From contig NZ_JBHTMY010000003.1 in the NCBI RefSeq assembly GCF_042679565.1, positions 372,001 to 436,000 on the forward strand: DNA of 64,000 bases. Reading direction: 5' to 3'. The DNA is from Namhaeicola litoreus. Lineage in GTDB: Bacteria; Bacteroidota; Bacteroidia; Flavobacteriales; Flavobacteriaceae. Shown here one piece after another: positions 44,898 to 52,651 of the stretch. Below the pieces are notes generated by a model. It was not told the origin of the DNA. It was given only the letters and a program-made list of their open reading frames with translations, and searched no databases. A program made the translations under genes and the position numbers. Each line of letters opens with the position of its first letter. Within the stretch, counting starts at the first letter, position 1.

Positions 44898-46124
44898 TTA
44901 AGCTAAGGCCTTTTCTAAATTTACTTTTAAAATTTCCAAAAAGTCCTCAGTGTTGAGGTAATCTTTTGAAGTCAATTTATCTCCGTGGATTAAAAGAGCA
45001 AGGTCTTTGGTCATTTTACCGCTTTCCACTGTATCGATACAAACTTTTTCCAATTGATGACAGAAGTTGATCAAATCTTGATTGTTATCTAATTTCCCTC
45101 TGTGTTCCAAACCTCTTGTCCATGCAAAAATTGATGCAATTGGATTAGTAGATGTTTTTTTGCCTAATTGATGTTGTCTATAATGACGTGTTACTGTACC
45201 ATGCGCCGCCTCTGCTTCAACTGTTTTTCCATCTGGAGTAACAAGAACTGAGGTCATTAATCCTAAAGAACCAAATCCTTGGGCAACAGTATCTGACTGA
45301 ACATCACCATCATAATTTTTACAAGCCCAAACAAAACCACCAGACCATTTCATTGCAGAAGCCACCATATCATCAATCAATCTATGCTCATAAGTAATAC
45401 CGGCTTTCTCAAATTTATCTTTGAATTCATTCTGATACACTTCTTCAAAAATATCTTTGAATCTTCCGTCATAAGCTTTTAGGATCGTGTTTTTCGTACT
45501 CATATACAATGGCCAACCTTTTGTCAATGCCTGATTAAAACTTGATCTTGCAAACCCATAGATAGAAGAATCTATATTGTACATGGCCAATGCTACTCCA
45601 TCCTCTTGAAAATTATACACTTCAAAAGTCTGTTCCGGATCTCCGTTTTCAGGTTTGAAAGTCAATGTCAGTTTCCCTTTTCCTTTCGTTACAAAATCAG
45701 TTGCTTTATATTGATCTCCAAAAGCATGTCTACCAATACAAATTGGTTTGGTCCAACCTTGAACATACCTAGGTACATTTTTCATGATGATTGGCTCTCT
45801 AAAAATAGTTCCACCTACGATGTTTCTGATTGTGCCATTTGGAGATCTCCACATTTTCTTCAAGCTAAATTCTTTTACTCGGTCTTCATCCGGAGTAATC
45901 GTAGCACATTTAATACCAACATTGTATTTTTTTATTGCCTCAGCAGCATCTATTGTTACCTGGTCGCTGGTTTCATCTCGATGTTCTACACCTAAATCGA
46001 AATATTTGATATCTACATTTAAATACGGTAAAATCAACTGCTCTTTGATGAATTTCCATATGATTCTTGTCATCTCATCGCCATCAAGCTCAACAACAGG
46101 ATTTGCAACATTAATTTTGGTCAT
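44898..46124 (-). CDS. icd: NADP-dependent isocitrate dehydrogenase
   Basis: 408 residues, of the dimeric eukaryote-like type (about 400-415). NPVVELDGDEMTRIIWKF, the phosphate-loop WRSPNGTIRNIVGGTIFREP and YDGDVQSDTVAQGFGSLGLM (metal-binding Asp) are clear. It makes 2-oxoglutarate and NADPH in the TCA cycle. It has its own promoter and terminator. Upstream is a long gene-free region with DnaA boxes. Confidence 0.96.
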   Translation of the reverse strand: MTKINVANPVVELDGDEMTRIIWKFIKEQLILPYLNVDIKYFDLGVEHRDETSDQVTIDAAEAIKKYNVGIKCATITPDEDRVKEFSLKKMWRSPNGTIRNIVGGTIFREPIIMKNVPRYVQGWTKPICIGRHAFGDQYKATDFVTKGKGKLTLTFKPENGDPEQTFEVYNFQEDGVALAMYNIDSSIYGFARSSFNQALTKGWPLYMSTKNTILKAYDGRFKDIFEEVYQNEFKDKFEKAGITYEHRLIDDMVASAMKWSGGFVWACKNYDGDVQSDTVAQGFGSLGLMTSVLVTPDGKTVEAEAAHGTVTRHYRQHQLGKKTSTNPIASIFAWTRGLEHRGKLDNNQDLINFCHQLEKVCIDTVESGKMTKDLALLIHGDKLTSKDYLNTEDFLEILKVNLEKALA

Positions 46125-46151
46125 TATTGTTTACTTTAGTTTAAAATGTTG

Positions 46152-46159
46152 CAAATATA
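46152..46159 (-). promoter_or_regulatory. -7 element of icd
   Basis: TATATTTG on the minus strand followed by C is an exact TAnnTTTG match, 27 bases upstream of the icd ATG. Confidence 0.55.
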
Positions 46160-46231
46160 AAAAACAATTAAAAGTTTCACTATTAAAAACGAATTAAAAC
46201 AGGAATAATAAAAACTCCCTTTAAAAACAAA

Positions 46232-46257
46232 GAAGCCATACAAAAATGTATGGCTTC
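46232..46257 (-). terminator. Hairpin with minus-strand T-rich tail, no gene assigned
   Basis: GAAGCCATACA / TGTATGGCTTC perfect 11-bp stem with an AAAA loop. On the minus strand TTTGTTTTTAAAG follows, like a terminator, but no coding gene ends here. Confidence 0.5.
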
Positions 46258-46489
46258 AATTGAGAAAGTTTACACAATGAATTGTGTGACTTTTTAGGGA
46301 GATAACTCCATGATGTTTTTCATTTCCATTTCTCTTTATGCGCTAAACACTTTGAAATAAAGTTGAAAAACTATTTTGAGTCAATTGATTGCGATACATC
46401 CAATTTCATAACAATAGCAAGGGAATGCATCTCTTAATGAAAAGACTCGATCAAATTTAATCTTTGTCAATCAGTTAAACTGTTTTAGA

Positions 46490-46956
46490 AATTTTATTTT
46501 ACAAACAGTTTGTAAACAAATCTTATAAACAATTGTGTATAAAATCATAAAAAAACAAAAGCCATAAAAAGATTTTAACCTTTTTATGGCCTTTTCAGAA
46601 ACTTTTACAAATTGTTCGAATAAAATTCAAATCATTTATAACAGTTTCGTCAAGTTCACTTCAAATTCTAAAACTATTGCTTTATTGTTTTCTGTGAACT
46701 GAGGTTTTCGGAAAATGTTTTTACCAAATGATTCGTGCTAAATACTCAGCAAAATTTCCTAAACCTAAAGTTAACTCTAAAAGAACCAACTCATACAACT
46801 TTAAAACTCAATTTTTATCCCCGAGTAAAACAAGTGTTTAAAAATTTCCTTCTAAAATTGTTTTATAAATATACTCTAGATAACAGTTTAAGCCAAAAAA
46901 ATCAAATTTATATTATGCACAACTTATCCTCACGAGATATGAACAATTGGGGATAA
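46490..46956. other. Candidate replication origin (oriC) in the 883-bp icd-rplS gap
   Basis: The gap 46125-47007 has no believable gene and is very AT-rich. It holds two exact DnaA boxes of the form TTATNCACA: TTATACACA at 46534-46542 (minus) and TTATGCACA at 46913-46921 (plus). Three one-mismatch copies lie at 46523-46531 (TTATAAACA), 46924-46932 (TTATCCTCA) and 46948-46956 (TTATCCCCA, minus). An inverted repeat TTTACAAA-CAG-TTTGTAAA lies at 46498-46516. AACAGTTT recurs at 46504, 46640 and 46882, with an inverted copy at 46477. dnaA lies about 6 kb away. GC skew was not computed, and rplS and trmD run toward the region, which does not favour an origin here. Confidence 0.4.
46556..46597 (-). 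terminator. Second hairpin with minus-strand T run, no gene assigned
   Basis: GCCATAAAAAG / CTTTTTATGGC stem (46561-46590); minus-strand reading continues TTTTGTTTTTTT. It could end a small untranslated RNA transcribed from about 46950 leftward, or be a structural element of the candidate origin. Confidence 0.5.
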
Positions 46957-46986
46957 AAAAAGTCCTGTAAAATACAGGACTTTTGA
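46954..46986 (-). terminator. Terminator of rplS
   Basis: AAAAGTCCTGTA / TACAGGACTTTT stem with a minus-strand T run, 24 bases after the rplS stop. It overlaps the last DnaA-like box. Confidence 0.8.
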
Positions 46987-47007
46987 AAGCTAAAACTTCT
47001 ATTTTTA

Positions 47008-47358
47008 CTAAACTCTTTTTTCTTTAATTTGAGCTTTTTTACCAGTCAATTCTCTATAATAGAAAATTCTTGCTCTTCTTACTTTACCTCGTTTGTTAAC
47101 CTCGATTTTTGAGATAGCGGGCAAATTCATTGGGAAGATACGCTCAACGCCAACAGTACCAGACATTTTTCTGATTGTAAAAGTTTCAGTAGCTCCTGAA
47201 CCTCTTTTTTGGATTACCACACCTCTAAAAAACTGAGTACGTGTTTTTTTACCTTCCGTAATTTCATAATAAACAGTAATTGTATCTCCTGTAGAGAATG
47301 AAGGTAATTCATTTTTGTTCACAAATTCGTCTTGAACAAACTTTACTAAATTTTCCAT
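47008..47358 (-). CDS. rplS: 50S ribosomal protein L19
   Basis: 116 residues, full length. GDTITVYYEITEGKKTRTQFFRGVVIQKRG, ETFTIRKMSGTVGVERIFP and VRRARIFYYRELTGKKAQIKE are the standard L19 blocks. It sits at the 30S-50S interface. It has its own promoter and terminator and is separated from trmD by the PAP2 gene, unlike the rpsP-rimM-trmD-rplS operon of many other bacteria. Confidence 0.97.
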   Translation of the reverse strand: MENLVKFVQDEFVNKNELPSFSTGDTITVYYEITEGKKTRTQFFRGVVIQKRGSGATETFTIRKMSGTVGVERIFPMNLPAISKIEVNKRGKVRRARIFYYRELTGKKAQIKEKRV

Positions 47359-47427
47359 TTTTCAATAATAAATTGTTATTCAACAATCAACATTCACGAT
47401 TTTCGTCAGAGGTTAATTTTGAGATTG

Positions 47428-47435
47428 CAAATTTA
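47428..47435 (-). promoter_or_regulatory. -7 element of rplS
   Basis: TAAATTTG followed by C on the minus strand, an exact TAnnTTTG match, 69 bases before the rplS ATG, which leaves a leader of about 65 bases. Confidence 0.5.
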
Positions 47436-47505
47436 GAAATATTTTTTTGATAAATAAAAGAAGAAAGAATAAATAATTCTGCCTTTTTTATGTTTGTAAA
47501 TGCCT

Positions 47506-48249
47506 TTAAAACTGTAAGTTAGCATAGATTCCCATCGTGTTATTCTCAAAGGTTGGGCTTAGCATTACTTTCCATTGCTTCTTTTTAAGTGGTTGCCAAT
47601 TTTTTAGCGGTTCAATTCGATAAACCAGATCTGCCACAATCATTCCAATCCCGGCGCCAACCAATACATCCGATACCCAATGTTCATTATTCAAAACGCG
47701 CAAGACAGCTGTTCCTGTTGCTAAAAAATATCCAGAATATGCCACCCATTTATTCGTATCATTGAATTCACGATGCAAAACTGTGGCCATCACAAAAGCC
47801 ATTGACGTATGTCCGGAGGGGAAGCTATCCGCTTCACCATTTGGTCTTACCTCATTCGTTATTTTTTTAAGTGTATACGTTATCGCTCCATTGGCCAATA
47901 GTGCAATGCCCAAAAATTTAGTTTGAGTAAATGCATCATTTTTACTTTCAATTTTTAGAAGATCAGCTCCATACATAACTAAAGACGGAGTCACGAACAA
48001 AAAATCATCTAAACTTGTTTCAAAATCATTTAATCCATTTTGAATTTCATTTTGAAGGTTTACCTTGCCGAGGTTTCCATTGGAATAATTCACATATAAA
48101 CCTACTCCAATGATGGAAAAGGGTATGATCGAACTTTTTAAAAAAGAATTTTTTTGATCAGTTTTTGGCAAATAAACAGCAGTAGAATCTATTTGAGCAT
48201 TTAGTTTGAATACAACTAGTAGTGCGATAATTAAAGCTTTAACCTTCAC
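47506..48249 (-). CDS. PAP2 family phosphatase, exported or membrane-bound
   Basis: 247 residues with an N-terminal signal (KALIIALLVVFKLNAQ). The three PAP2 motifs are visible: KKITNEVRP, SFPSGHTSMAF and LRVLNNEHWVSDVLVGAGIG. Such enzymes dephosphorylate lipid phosphates, for instance undecaprenyl pyrophosphate or phosphatidylglycerol phosphate; which one cannot be said. GTG start, overlapping the trmD stop by 11 bp, so translation is coupled to trmD. Confidence 0.88.
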   Translation of the reverse strand: MKVKALIIALLVVFKLNAQIDSTAVYLPKTDQKNSFLKSSIIPFSIIGVGLYVNYSNGNLGKVNLQNEIQNGLNDFETSLDDFLFVTPSLVMYGADLLKIESKNDAFTQTKFLGIALLANGAITYTLKKITNEVRPNGEADSFPSGHTSMAFVMATVLHREFNDTNKWVAYSGYFLATGTAVLRVLNNEHWVSDVLVGAGIGMIVADLVYRIEPLKNWQPLKKKQWKVMLSPTFENNTMGIYANLQF

Positions 48250-48934
48250 GATTTCTTTCTTTATTTAAAAGGTCTGGTCGGATTCGTTTCGTTCTTTCTA
48301 TAGCCTGCTCATGTCTCCATTCATCTATTTTTGGAAAATTACCAGACAAAAGTATGTCGGGTACTTTCATACCTTTATATTCTGCTGGTCGGGTAAAAAC
48401 CGGTGGCGCTAATAAATTATCTTGAAATGAATCGGTGAGAGCAGAAGTTTCATCGCCTAGAACTCCTGGTATCAATCGGATTACCGCATCGCACAGAACT
48501 GCAGCAGCGAGTTCACCTCCTGATAATACATAATCGCCAATCGATATTTCTTTTGTAACAAATTTATCTCTAATTCTTTGGTCTATTCCTTTATAATGAC
48601 CCGTAATAATAATTATATTTTGACAAGATGATAGCTGATTTGCTGTCTGCTGATTTAAGGTGGGCGCATCTGGTGTCATATAAATTACCTCGTCGTAAAC
48701 TCTTTCTGCAAAAAGCTCTGAGAGGCATTTATCTATGGGTTCAATCATCAATACCATACCTGCACCTCCACCAAATTGATAATCATCAATTTTACCATAG
48801 CGATTAAGGGCATAATCACGTAAATTGTGAAAATGAATTTCAGTAATCTTTTTGTCAATGGCCCTTTTTAAAATAGAATGTTCAAAAGGACTTTTGATTA
48901 ATTCAGGAGAAACAGAAATAATATCGATTCGCAT
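48239..48934 (-). CDS. trmD: tRNA (guanine-37-N1)-methyltransferase
   Basis: 231 residues. The SPOUT knot is shown by IIITGHYKGIDQRIRDKFV and ISIGDYVLSGGELAAAVLCDAVIRLIPGVLG; the C-terminal RPAEYKGMKVPDILLSGNF block is typical. It makes m1G37 and prevents frameshifting. The -7 element lies 4 bases before the ATG, so the mRNA is probably leaderless. prmC ends 16 bp upstream. Confidence 0.97.
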   Translation of the reverse strand: MRIDIISVSPELIKSPFEHSILKRAIDKKITEIHFHNLRDYALNRYGKIDDYQFGGGAGMVLMIEPIDKCLSELFAERVYDEVIYMTPDAPTLNQQTANQLSSCQNIIIITGHYKGIDQRIRDKFVTKEISIGDYVLSGGELAAAVLCDAVIRLIPGVLGDETSALTDSFQDNLLAPPVFTRPAEYKGMKVPDILLSGNFPKIDEWRHEQAIERTKRIRPDLLNKERNREG

Positions 48935-48938
48935 GGCG

Positions 48939-48946
48939 CAAAATTA
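48939..48946 (-). promoter_or_regulatory. -7 element of trmD next to the start codon
   Basis: Minus strand TAATTTTG-CGCC-ATG: an exact TAnnTTTG ending 4 bases before the ATG, squeezed into the 16 bp after prmC. It implies a transcription start at or next to the A of ATG. Confidence 0.5.
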
Positions 48947-48950
48947 AAGT

Positions 48951-49817
48951 TTATTTCTCATTTAAACTGTGGGTCTTTTGTGCTTTGATCATTCGATCTT
49001 TCTGTTGGTAGTCTTTTTTGATTTCAATATGGGTATAATCGTACTGCTCAAGAAGTTCTTTGGTTTGATTTCCTTTTGTTTCATTGATTTCAAAAAATAA
49101 AAATCCATCAGAACTCAATTTTGTCTCAGAAAGCGATATAATTTTTCGATAAAATAGCAGTGCATCATGATCTTTTACAAACAAGGCTGTTTCAGGTTCA
49201 AAATCCAGTACGTTTTTTTTCATCCTTTCTTTCTCTGATTCAAGAACATAGGGCGGGTTGGAAACGATGATGTCAAAAGTTTCATTTATATCCAAACCCT
49301 TTAAAACGTCACCTTCAATAAATTCTACCGAAACATTATTGATTAAGGCATTCTTTTTCGCTGTATGCAGTGCCTCAACTGATATGTCTAATGCGGAAAC
49401 CTTGGATTTTGGTAGATTTTTGGCCAATGAAATGGCGATGCAACCAGAACCTGTGCCTATATCTAAAATTTTTGTTCTATTATTTTTGTCTGTTGAGGAG
49501 ATGATCCAATTCACCAATTCTTCCGTTTCTGGCCTTGGAATTAATATGCTGGAGTTGACCTCGAATTTCAATCCATAAAACTCGGTATGACCAATGATAT
49601 ATTGCAGAGGATACTCTTGTTGTAATTTTAGAAGGGCATTATTGAGTTTAGTTTGTTGCTCTGTTAGAAGTTCTTGTTCTAATTGAAGGGCTAATTTATG
49701 TCTGGGCAAATCAAAAAAATCCTCACATAAAACTCTAAAAAAGAAAAGAATTTCTTCTTTGGTATATTTTGATTCTAAATCTCTTAAAAAGCGAAGTTGA
49801 TTTTGTTTAAAGGTCAT
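48951..49817 (-). CDS. prmC: Peptide chain release factor N5-glutamine methyltransferase
   Basis: 288 residues. A helical N-terminal domain precedes the methyltransferase with ILDIGTGSGCIAISLAKNLP (AdoMet loop) and the IIVSNPPYV catalytic motif. It methylates the GGQ glutamine of release factors. The ATG overlaps the stop of the upstream GNAT gene by 4 bases (ATGA), so the two are coupled. Confidence 0.95.
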   Translation of the reverse strand: MTFKQNQLRFLRDLESKYTKEEILFFFRVLCEDFFDLPRHKLALQLEQELLTEQQTKLNNALLKLQQEYPLQYIIGHTEFYGLKFEVNSSILIPRPETEELVNWIISSTDKNNRTKILDIGTGSGCIAISLAKNLPKSKVSALDISVEALHTAKKNALINNVSVEFIEGDVLKGLDINETFDIIVSNPPYVLESEKERMKKNVLDFEPETALFVKDHDALLFYRKIISLSETKLSSDGFLFFEINETKGNQTKELLEQYDYTHIEIKKDYQQKDRMIKAQKTHSLNEK

Positions 49818-50314
49818 TTAGTTTGTTCTAAATTCTTAATCATCCATACATTGCATGCATAGTGAGACGTGTTACCCAGTGCCTGATTGATCTGTGTAAA
49901 ACCATTTCTCACATACAAATTGATGGCTGCTTGCATCTGTGGAAAAGTTTCCAAATAACATTTTTCGTAGTTGCAGTATTTTGCAAATTCGAGACATTTT
50001 AAGATCAGTTCTTTTCCCACTTTCCTGTTTCTTGCCTCAGGTAAAATATACATCTTTTGCAATTCACAAATATTATCTTCACTTTGGCTCAAATGTTTAA
50101 TCCCGGCTCCCCCAACAATTTTATTATCTAAGATGGCTACAAAATAGGCCTCATTATTATCTTGATACGCTTGATACATGGCATCAGTTTCTTTATCCAT
50201 ATAGGCTGTACCTTCTCTTGCGGCATCATGCTCCACAAGAACGGACTTTATGATTCTGGAGACCTCTGTGTTGTCTGTAGGTAAAATGCGTCTTATTATT
50301 AAGGTATCATTCAT
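49814..50314 (-). CDS. GNAT family N-acetyltransferase
   Basis: 166 residues from the ATG at 50314; a longer in-frame extension upstream runs into the ribD leader and is not used. The GNAT core shows IVGGAGIKHLSQSEDNICELQKMYILPEARNRKVGKELI, with the R-x-x-x-x-G-K acetyl-CoA loop, and LETFPQMQAAINLYVRNGF. Acyl acceptor unknown. First gene of a GNAT-prmC unit. Confidence 0.88.
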   Translation of the reverse strand: MNDTLIIRRILPTDNTEVSRIIKSVLVEHDAAREGTAYMDKETDAMYQAYQDNNEAYFVAILDNKIVGGAGIKHLSQSEDNICELQKMYILPEARNRKVGKELILKCLEFAKYCNYEKCYLETFPQMQAAINLYVRNGFTQINQALGNTSHYACNVWMIKNLEQTK

Positions 50315-50321
50315 ATCTTTG
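50314..50321 (+). promoter_or_regulatory. Possible -7 element of ribD
   Basis: TATCTTTG matches TAnnTTTG, 55 bases before the ribD ATG and directly over the start codon of the divergent GNAT gene. No -33 TTG. No FMN riboswitch fold is visible in the leader. Confidence 0.35.
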
Positions 50322-50376
50322 TTCCTTAAAAATTGGTTAAAAGTAAATATAATCGATAAAACTTTTGTTAAAAAGC

Positions 50377-51465
50377 ATGAGCCGGGATGAATTTTATATG
50401 AACAGATGTTTGCAATTGGCAGCAAATGGTTTAGGAACAACCTATCCTAATCCATTGGTCGGTTCTGTGGTGGTTCACGACGATTTAATTATAGGCGAAG
50501 GATGGCACAGAAAATCAGGCGAAGCGCATGCAGAGGTATTGGCCATTCAATCGGTAAAAGACCAAAGTTTATTAAAAAACGCTACCCTTTATGTCAATCT
50601 TGAGCCTTGTTCACATTTTGGTAAAACGCCACCTTGTGCAGATTTGATTATTGAAAAGGGAATTAAAAAAGTGGTAGTTGGATCTCTTGATTTTAATGAA
50701 AAGGTTTGTGGTCGTGGCATTGAAAAATTGAAGTTGGCCGGTTGTGAGGTTGTTGTGGGTTTATTAGAAGAGAGATGCAAAGAATTAAACAAACGGTTTT
50801 TTACTTTTCATTTAAAAAGGAGACCATTTGTGGTTTTGAAATGGGCTGAATCATTTGATGGCTATTTAAGTCCTGATCGCTTTGATGAGGTTGATAATGA
50901 AAAAATAAAGCACAGGAAACCCTATTGGATTTCAAATGTATATTCTAGAAGTTTTGTGCATAAATTAAGGGCTGAGGAGCAAAGTATTTTAGTTGGCGTA
51001 AGGACAGCCATTTTGGATAATCCCAAACTAGATGTGAGAAGCTACGCTGGGAATAATCCGCTCCGAGTTTTAATCGATCGCGATTTATCGCTATCTAAAG
51101 ATTCTCATATATATAATGGTGAAGTGAATACCTTGGTTTTTTGTGATTCTTTTTTTAAGAAGAATGAGCATTTAACTAATATTGAATATGTAGAGCTAGA
51201 TTTTAAAGAGCCTTTGGAAGAGCAAGTTTTGAAGGAGTTATATCAAAAAGGCATTCAATCTTTAATCATAGAAGGTGGAGCACAAACTTTAGGTGGATTT
51301 ATTCAAAAAAGTCTATGGGATGAGGCAATTATGATAAAGGGAAAATCAATTTTTGGTAAGGGTACTGAAGCTCCTAAAATTTTAGGTGACTTGGTATTAT
51401 CTTTTAACATTATGGATGATGATGTTTTAGTGCTTAAAAATAAGAGTAATTACATCGCAAAATAA
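50377..51465 (+). CDS. ribD: Riboflavin biosynthesis deaminase/reductase
   Basis: 362 residues from the ATG at 50377 (a TTG four codons upstream is possible). The deaminase half has SGEAHAEVLAI and LEPCSHFGKTPPCADLII (zinc His/Cys). The reductase half shows RPFVVLKWAESFDGYL, SILVGVRTAILDNPKL and LIIEGGAQTLGGFI. It carries out two successive steps of riboflavin synthesis. No other rib gene is in the window. yigZ follows after 6 bp. Confidence 0.96.
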   Translation: MSRDEFYMNRCLQLAANGLGTTYPNPLVGSVVVHDDLIIGEGWHRKSGEAHAEVLAIQSVKDQSLLKNATLYVNLEPCSHFGKTPPCADLIIEKGIKKVVVGSLDFNEKVCGRGIEKLKLAGCEVVVGLLEERCKELNKRFFTFHLKRRPFVVLKWAESFDGYLSPDRFDEVDNEKIKHRKPYWISNVYSRSFVHKLRAEEQSILVGVRTAILDNPKLDVRSYAGNNPLRVLIDRDLSLSKDSHIYNGEVNTLVFCDSFFKKNEHLTNIEYVELDFKEPLEEQVLKELYQKGIQSLIIEGGAQTLGGFIQKSLWDEAIMIKGKSIFGKGTEAPKILGDLVLSFNIMDDDVLVLKNKSNYIAK

Positions 51466-51471
51466 AACAGT

Positions 51472-52092
51472 TTGAGTCCTTTAGAACAGAACGATACTTT
51501 TCAAACCATCGCATATCCTACAGTTGAGGTTCTTTTTAAAGATAAAGGGAGCAAATTTTATGGCTATGCTATTCCGGTTTCGCATGAAGATGAGATTGAT
51601 GTTGAAATTCAAAAAATAAAAGCAATCCATCATAAAGCAAGACATTACTGTTATGCCTATAAAATAGGTGGTGAGCCTTTTGTTTATCGGGTTAATGATG
51701 ACGGAGAACCATCGAATAGTGCCGGTATGCCTATTTATGGACAAATTTTGTCTCACAACCTTACGAATGTTCTCGTAGTTGTGGTGAGGTATTTTGGGGG
51801 AGTAAAATTAGGTGTTGGGGGATTAATTAGTGCTTATAGATCGGCGGCGAATATGGCCTTAGAATCTTCTGAAAAAGTTGAAAAAACGATAGATGATATA
51901 ATTGAATTAAAATTTGATTATGCAGATTTGAATAAAGTGATGAAAATGATCAAGGATTACCAACTCTCTATTCTTAAACAAGACATGCAACTGTCGTGTG
52001 TATTTTTACTTGAAGTACGTAAAAGTCTTACCCAAGAAATAATTGAAAATTTTTCGGACTTGAGAATTGGTCAAATTAGGATGATTGAATAA
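51472..52092 (+). CDS. YigZ/IMPACT family protein
   Basis: 206 residues. KDKGSKFYGYAIPV, KIGGEPFVYRVNDDGEPSNSAGMPI and VVVRYFGGVKLGVGGLISAYRSAA are the IMPACT/YigZ signature; a C-terminal DUF1949-like domain follows. Related proteins bind RNA or the ribosome; the exact role is uncertain. The start is TTG (51472); no ATG occurs before the conserved core. Its last 17 bases overlap the convergent thioesterase gene. Confidence 0.88.
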   Translation: MSPLEQNDTFQTIAYPTVEVLFKDKGSKFYGYAIPVSHEDEIDVEIQKIKAIHHKARHYCYAYKIGGEPFVYRVNDDGEPSNSAGMPIYGQILSHNLTNVLVVVVRYFGGVKLGVGGLISAYRSAANMALESSEKVEKTIDDIIELKFDYADLNKVMKMIKDYQLSILKQDMQLSCVFLLEVRKSLTQEIIENFSDLRIGQIRMIE

Positions 52093-52489
52093 GGGAATTA
52101 ATTTTTTCCAAAATAAAGGACGGTGCTTTTGTTGGCCGATTTTTTTTCATGTCGACAAATACAAGTTGAACTGTTGCCCGAGATAAAAGTTGTTCATTTT
52201 CGTTATAAACGTTAAAATCAAATTCAATTTTTGCGCTTGGAATCTTAGTTAAGATAGTCTCTATGGTAAGTAGGTCATCATATTTTGCCGGATTAAAGTA
52301 GCGAATTTTCATCTCGAGTACAGGCAGCATAATTCCTGATTCTTCAAGGCTTTTGTAGCTAACTCCAAGGTTTCTAAGCCATTCTACTCTGCCCACTTCG
52401 AGATATTGTGCGTAGTTACCGTAATAGACATAACCCATCTGATCGGTTTCTCCATATCTCACTCTAATTTTTGTTTTGTGGTTCAACAT
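52076..52489 (-). CDS. Acyl-CoA thioesterase, 4HBT hot-dog fold
   Basis: 137 residues. VRYGETDQMGYVYYGNYAQYLEVGRVEWLR holds the catalytic Asp motif of YbgC/4-hydroxybenzoyl-CoA-type thioesterases. It hydrolyses acyl-CoA esters; preferred chain unknown. It is divergent from dnaA, with 162 bp between the starts. Confidence 0.92.
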   Translation of the reverse strand: MLNHKTKIRVRYGETDQMGYVYYGNYAQYLEVGRVEWLRNLGVSYKSLEESGIMLPVLEMKIRYFNPAKYDDLLTIETILTKIPSAKIEFDFNVYNENEQLLSRATVQLVFVDMKKNRPTKAPSFILEKINSLIQSS

Positions 52490-52566
52490 TTTTTTGTAAT
52501 TTGCAGAGGAGTGTAGTGAAAAAAAAAATAAAAATCAATACCCATTTGGTTTTTTTATAATAAACT

Positions 52567-52575
52567 TTATTCACA
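52567..52575 (+). promoter_or_regulatory. DnaA box in the dnaA promoter region
   Basis: TTATTCACA, an exact TTATNCACA match, 77 bases before the dnaA ATG. DnaA commonly represses its own gene through such a box. It might alternatively belong to an origin next to dnaA. Confidence 0.55.
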
Positions 52576-52651
52576 CTTTTGTACATGAGATTAAGGGGGA
52601 AAAATTCTTTGAAAAAGAGTTAAAGTAAAATTTTGAAATCTAATTAATTTA

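Noticed and set aside
46735..46956. 73-codon plus-strand ORF in the icd-rplS gap
   Set aside because: Lys/Asn/Leu-rich composition expected from AT-rich DNA; it ends in the DnaA-box region and has no ribosome site or family likeness.
50315..50376. Possible FMN riboswitch before ribD
   Set aside because: The gap is only 62 bp, too short for the aptamer, and lacks its conserved blocks.
49814..50440. Extended 208-residue form of the GNAT protein
   Set aside because: The extra 42 residues run past the divergent ribD start and have no GNAT similarity; the ATG at 50314 gives a standard-length protein.
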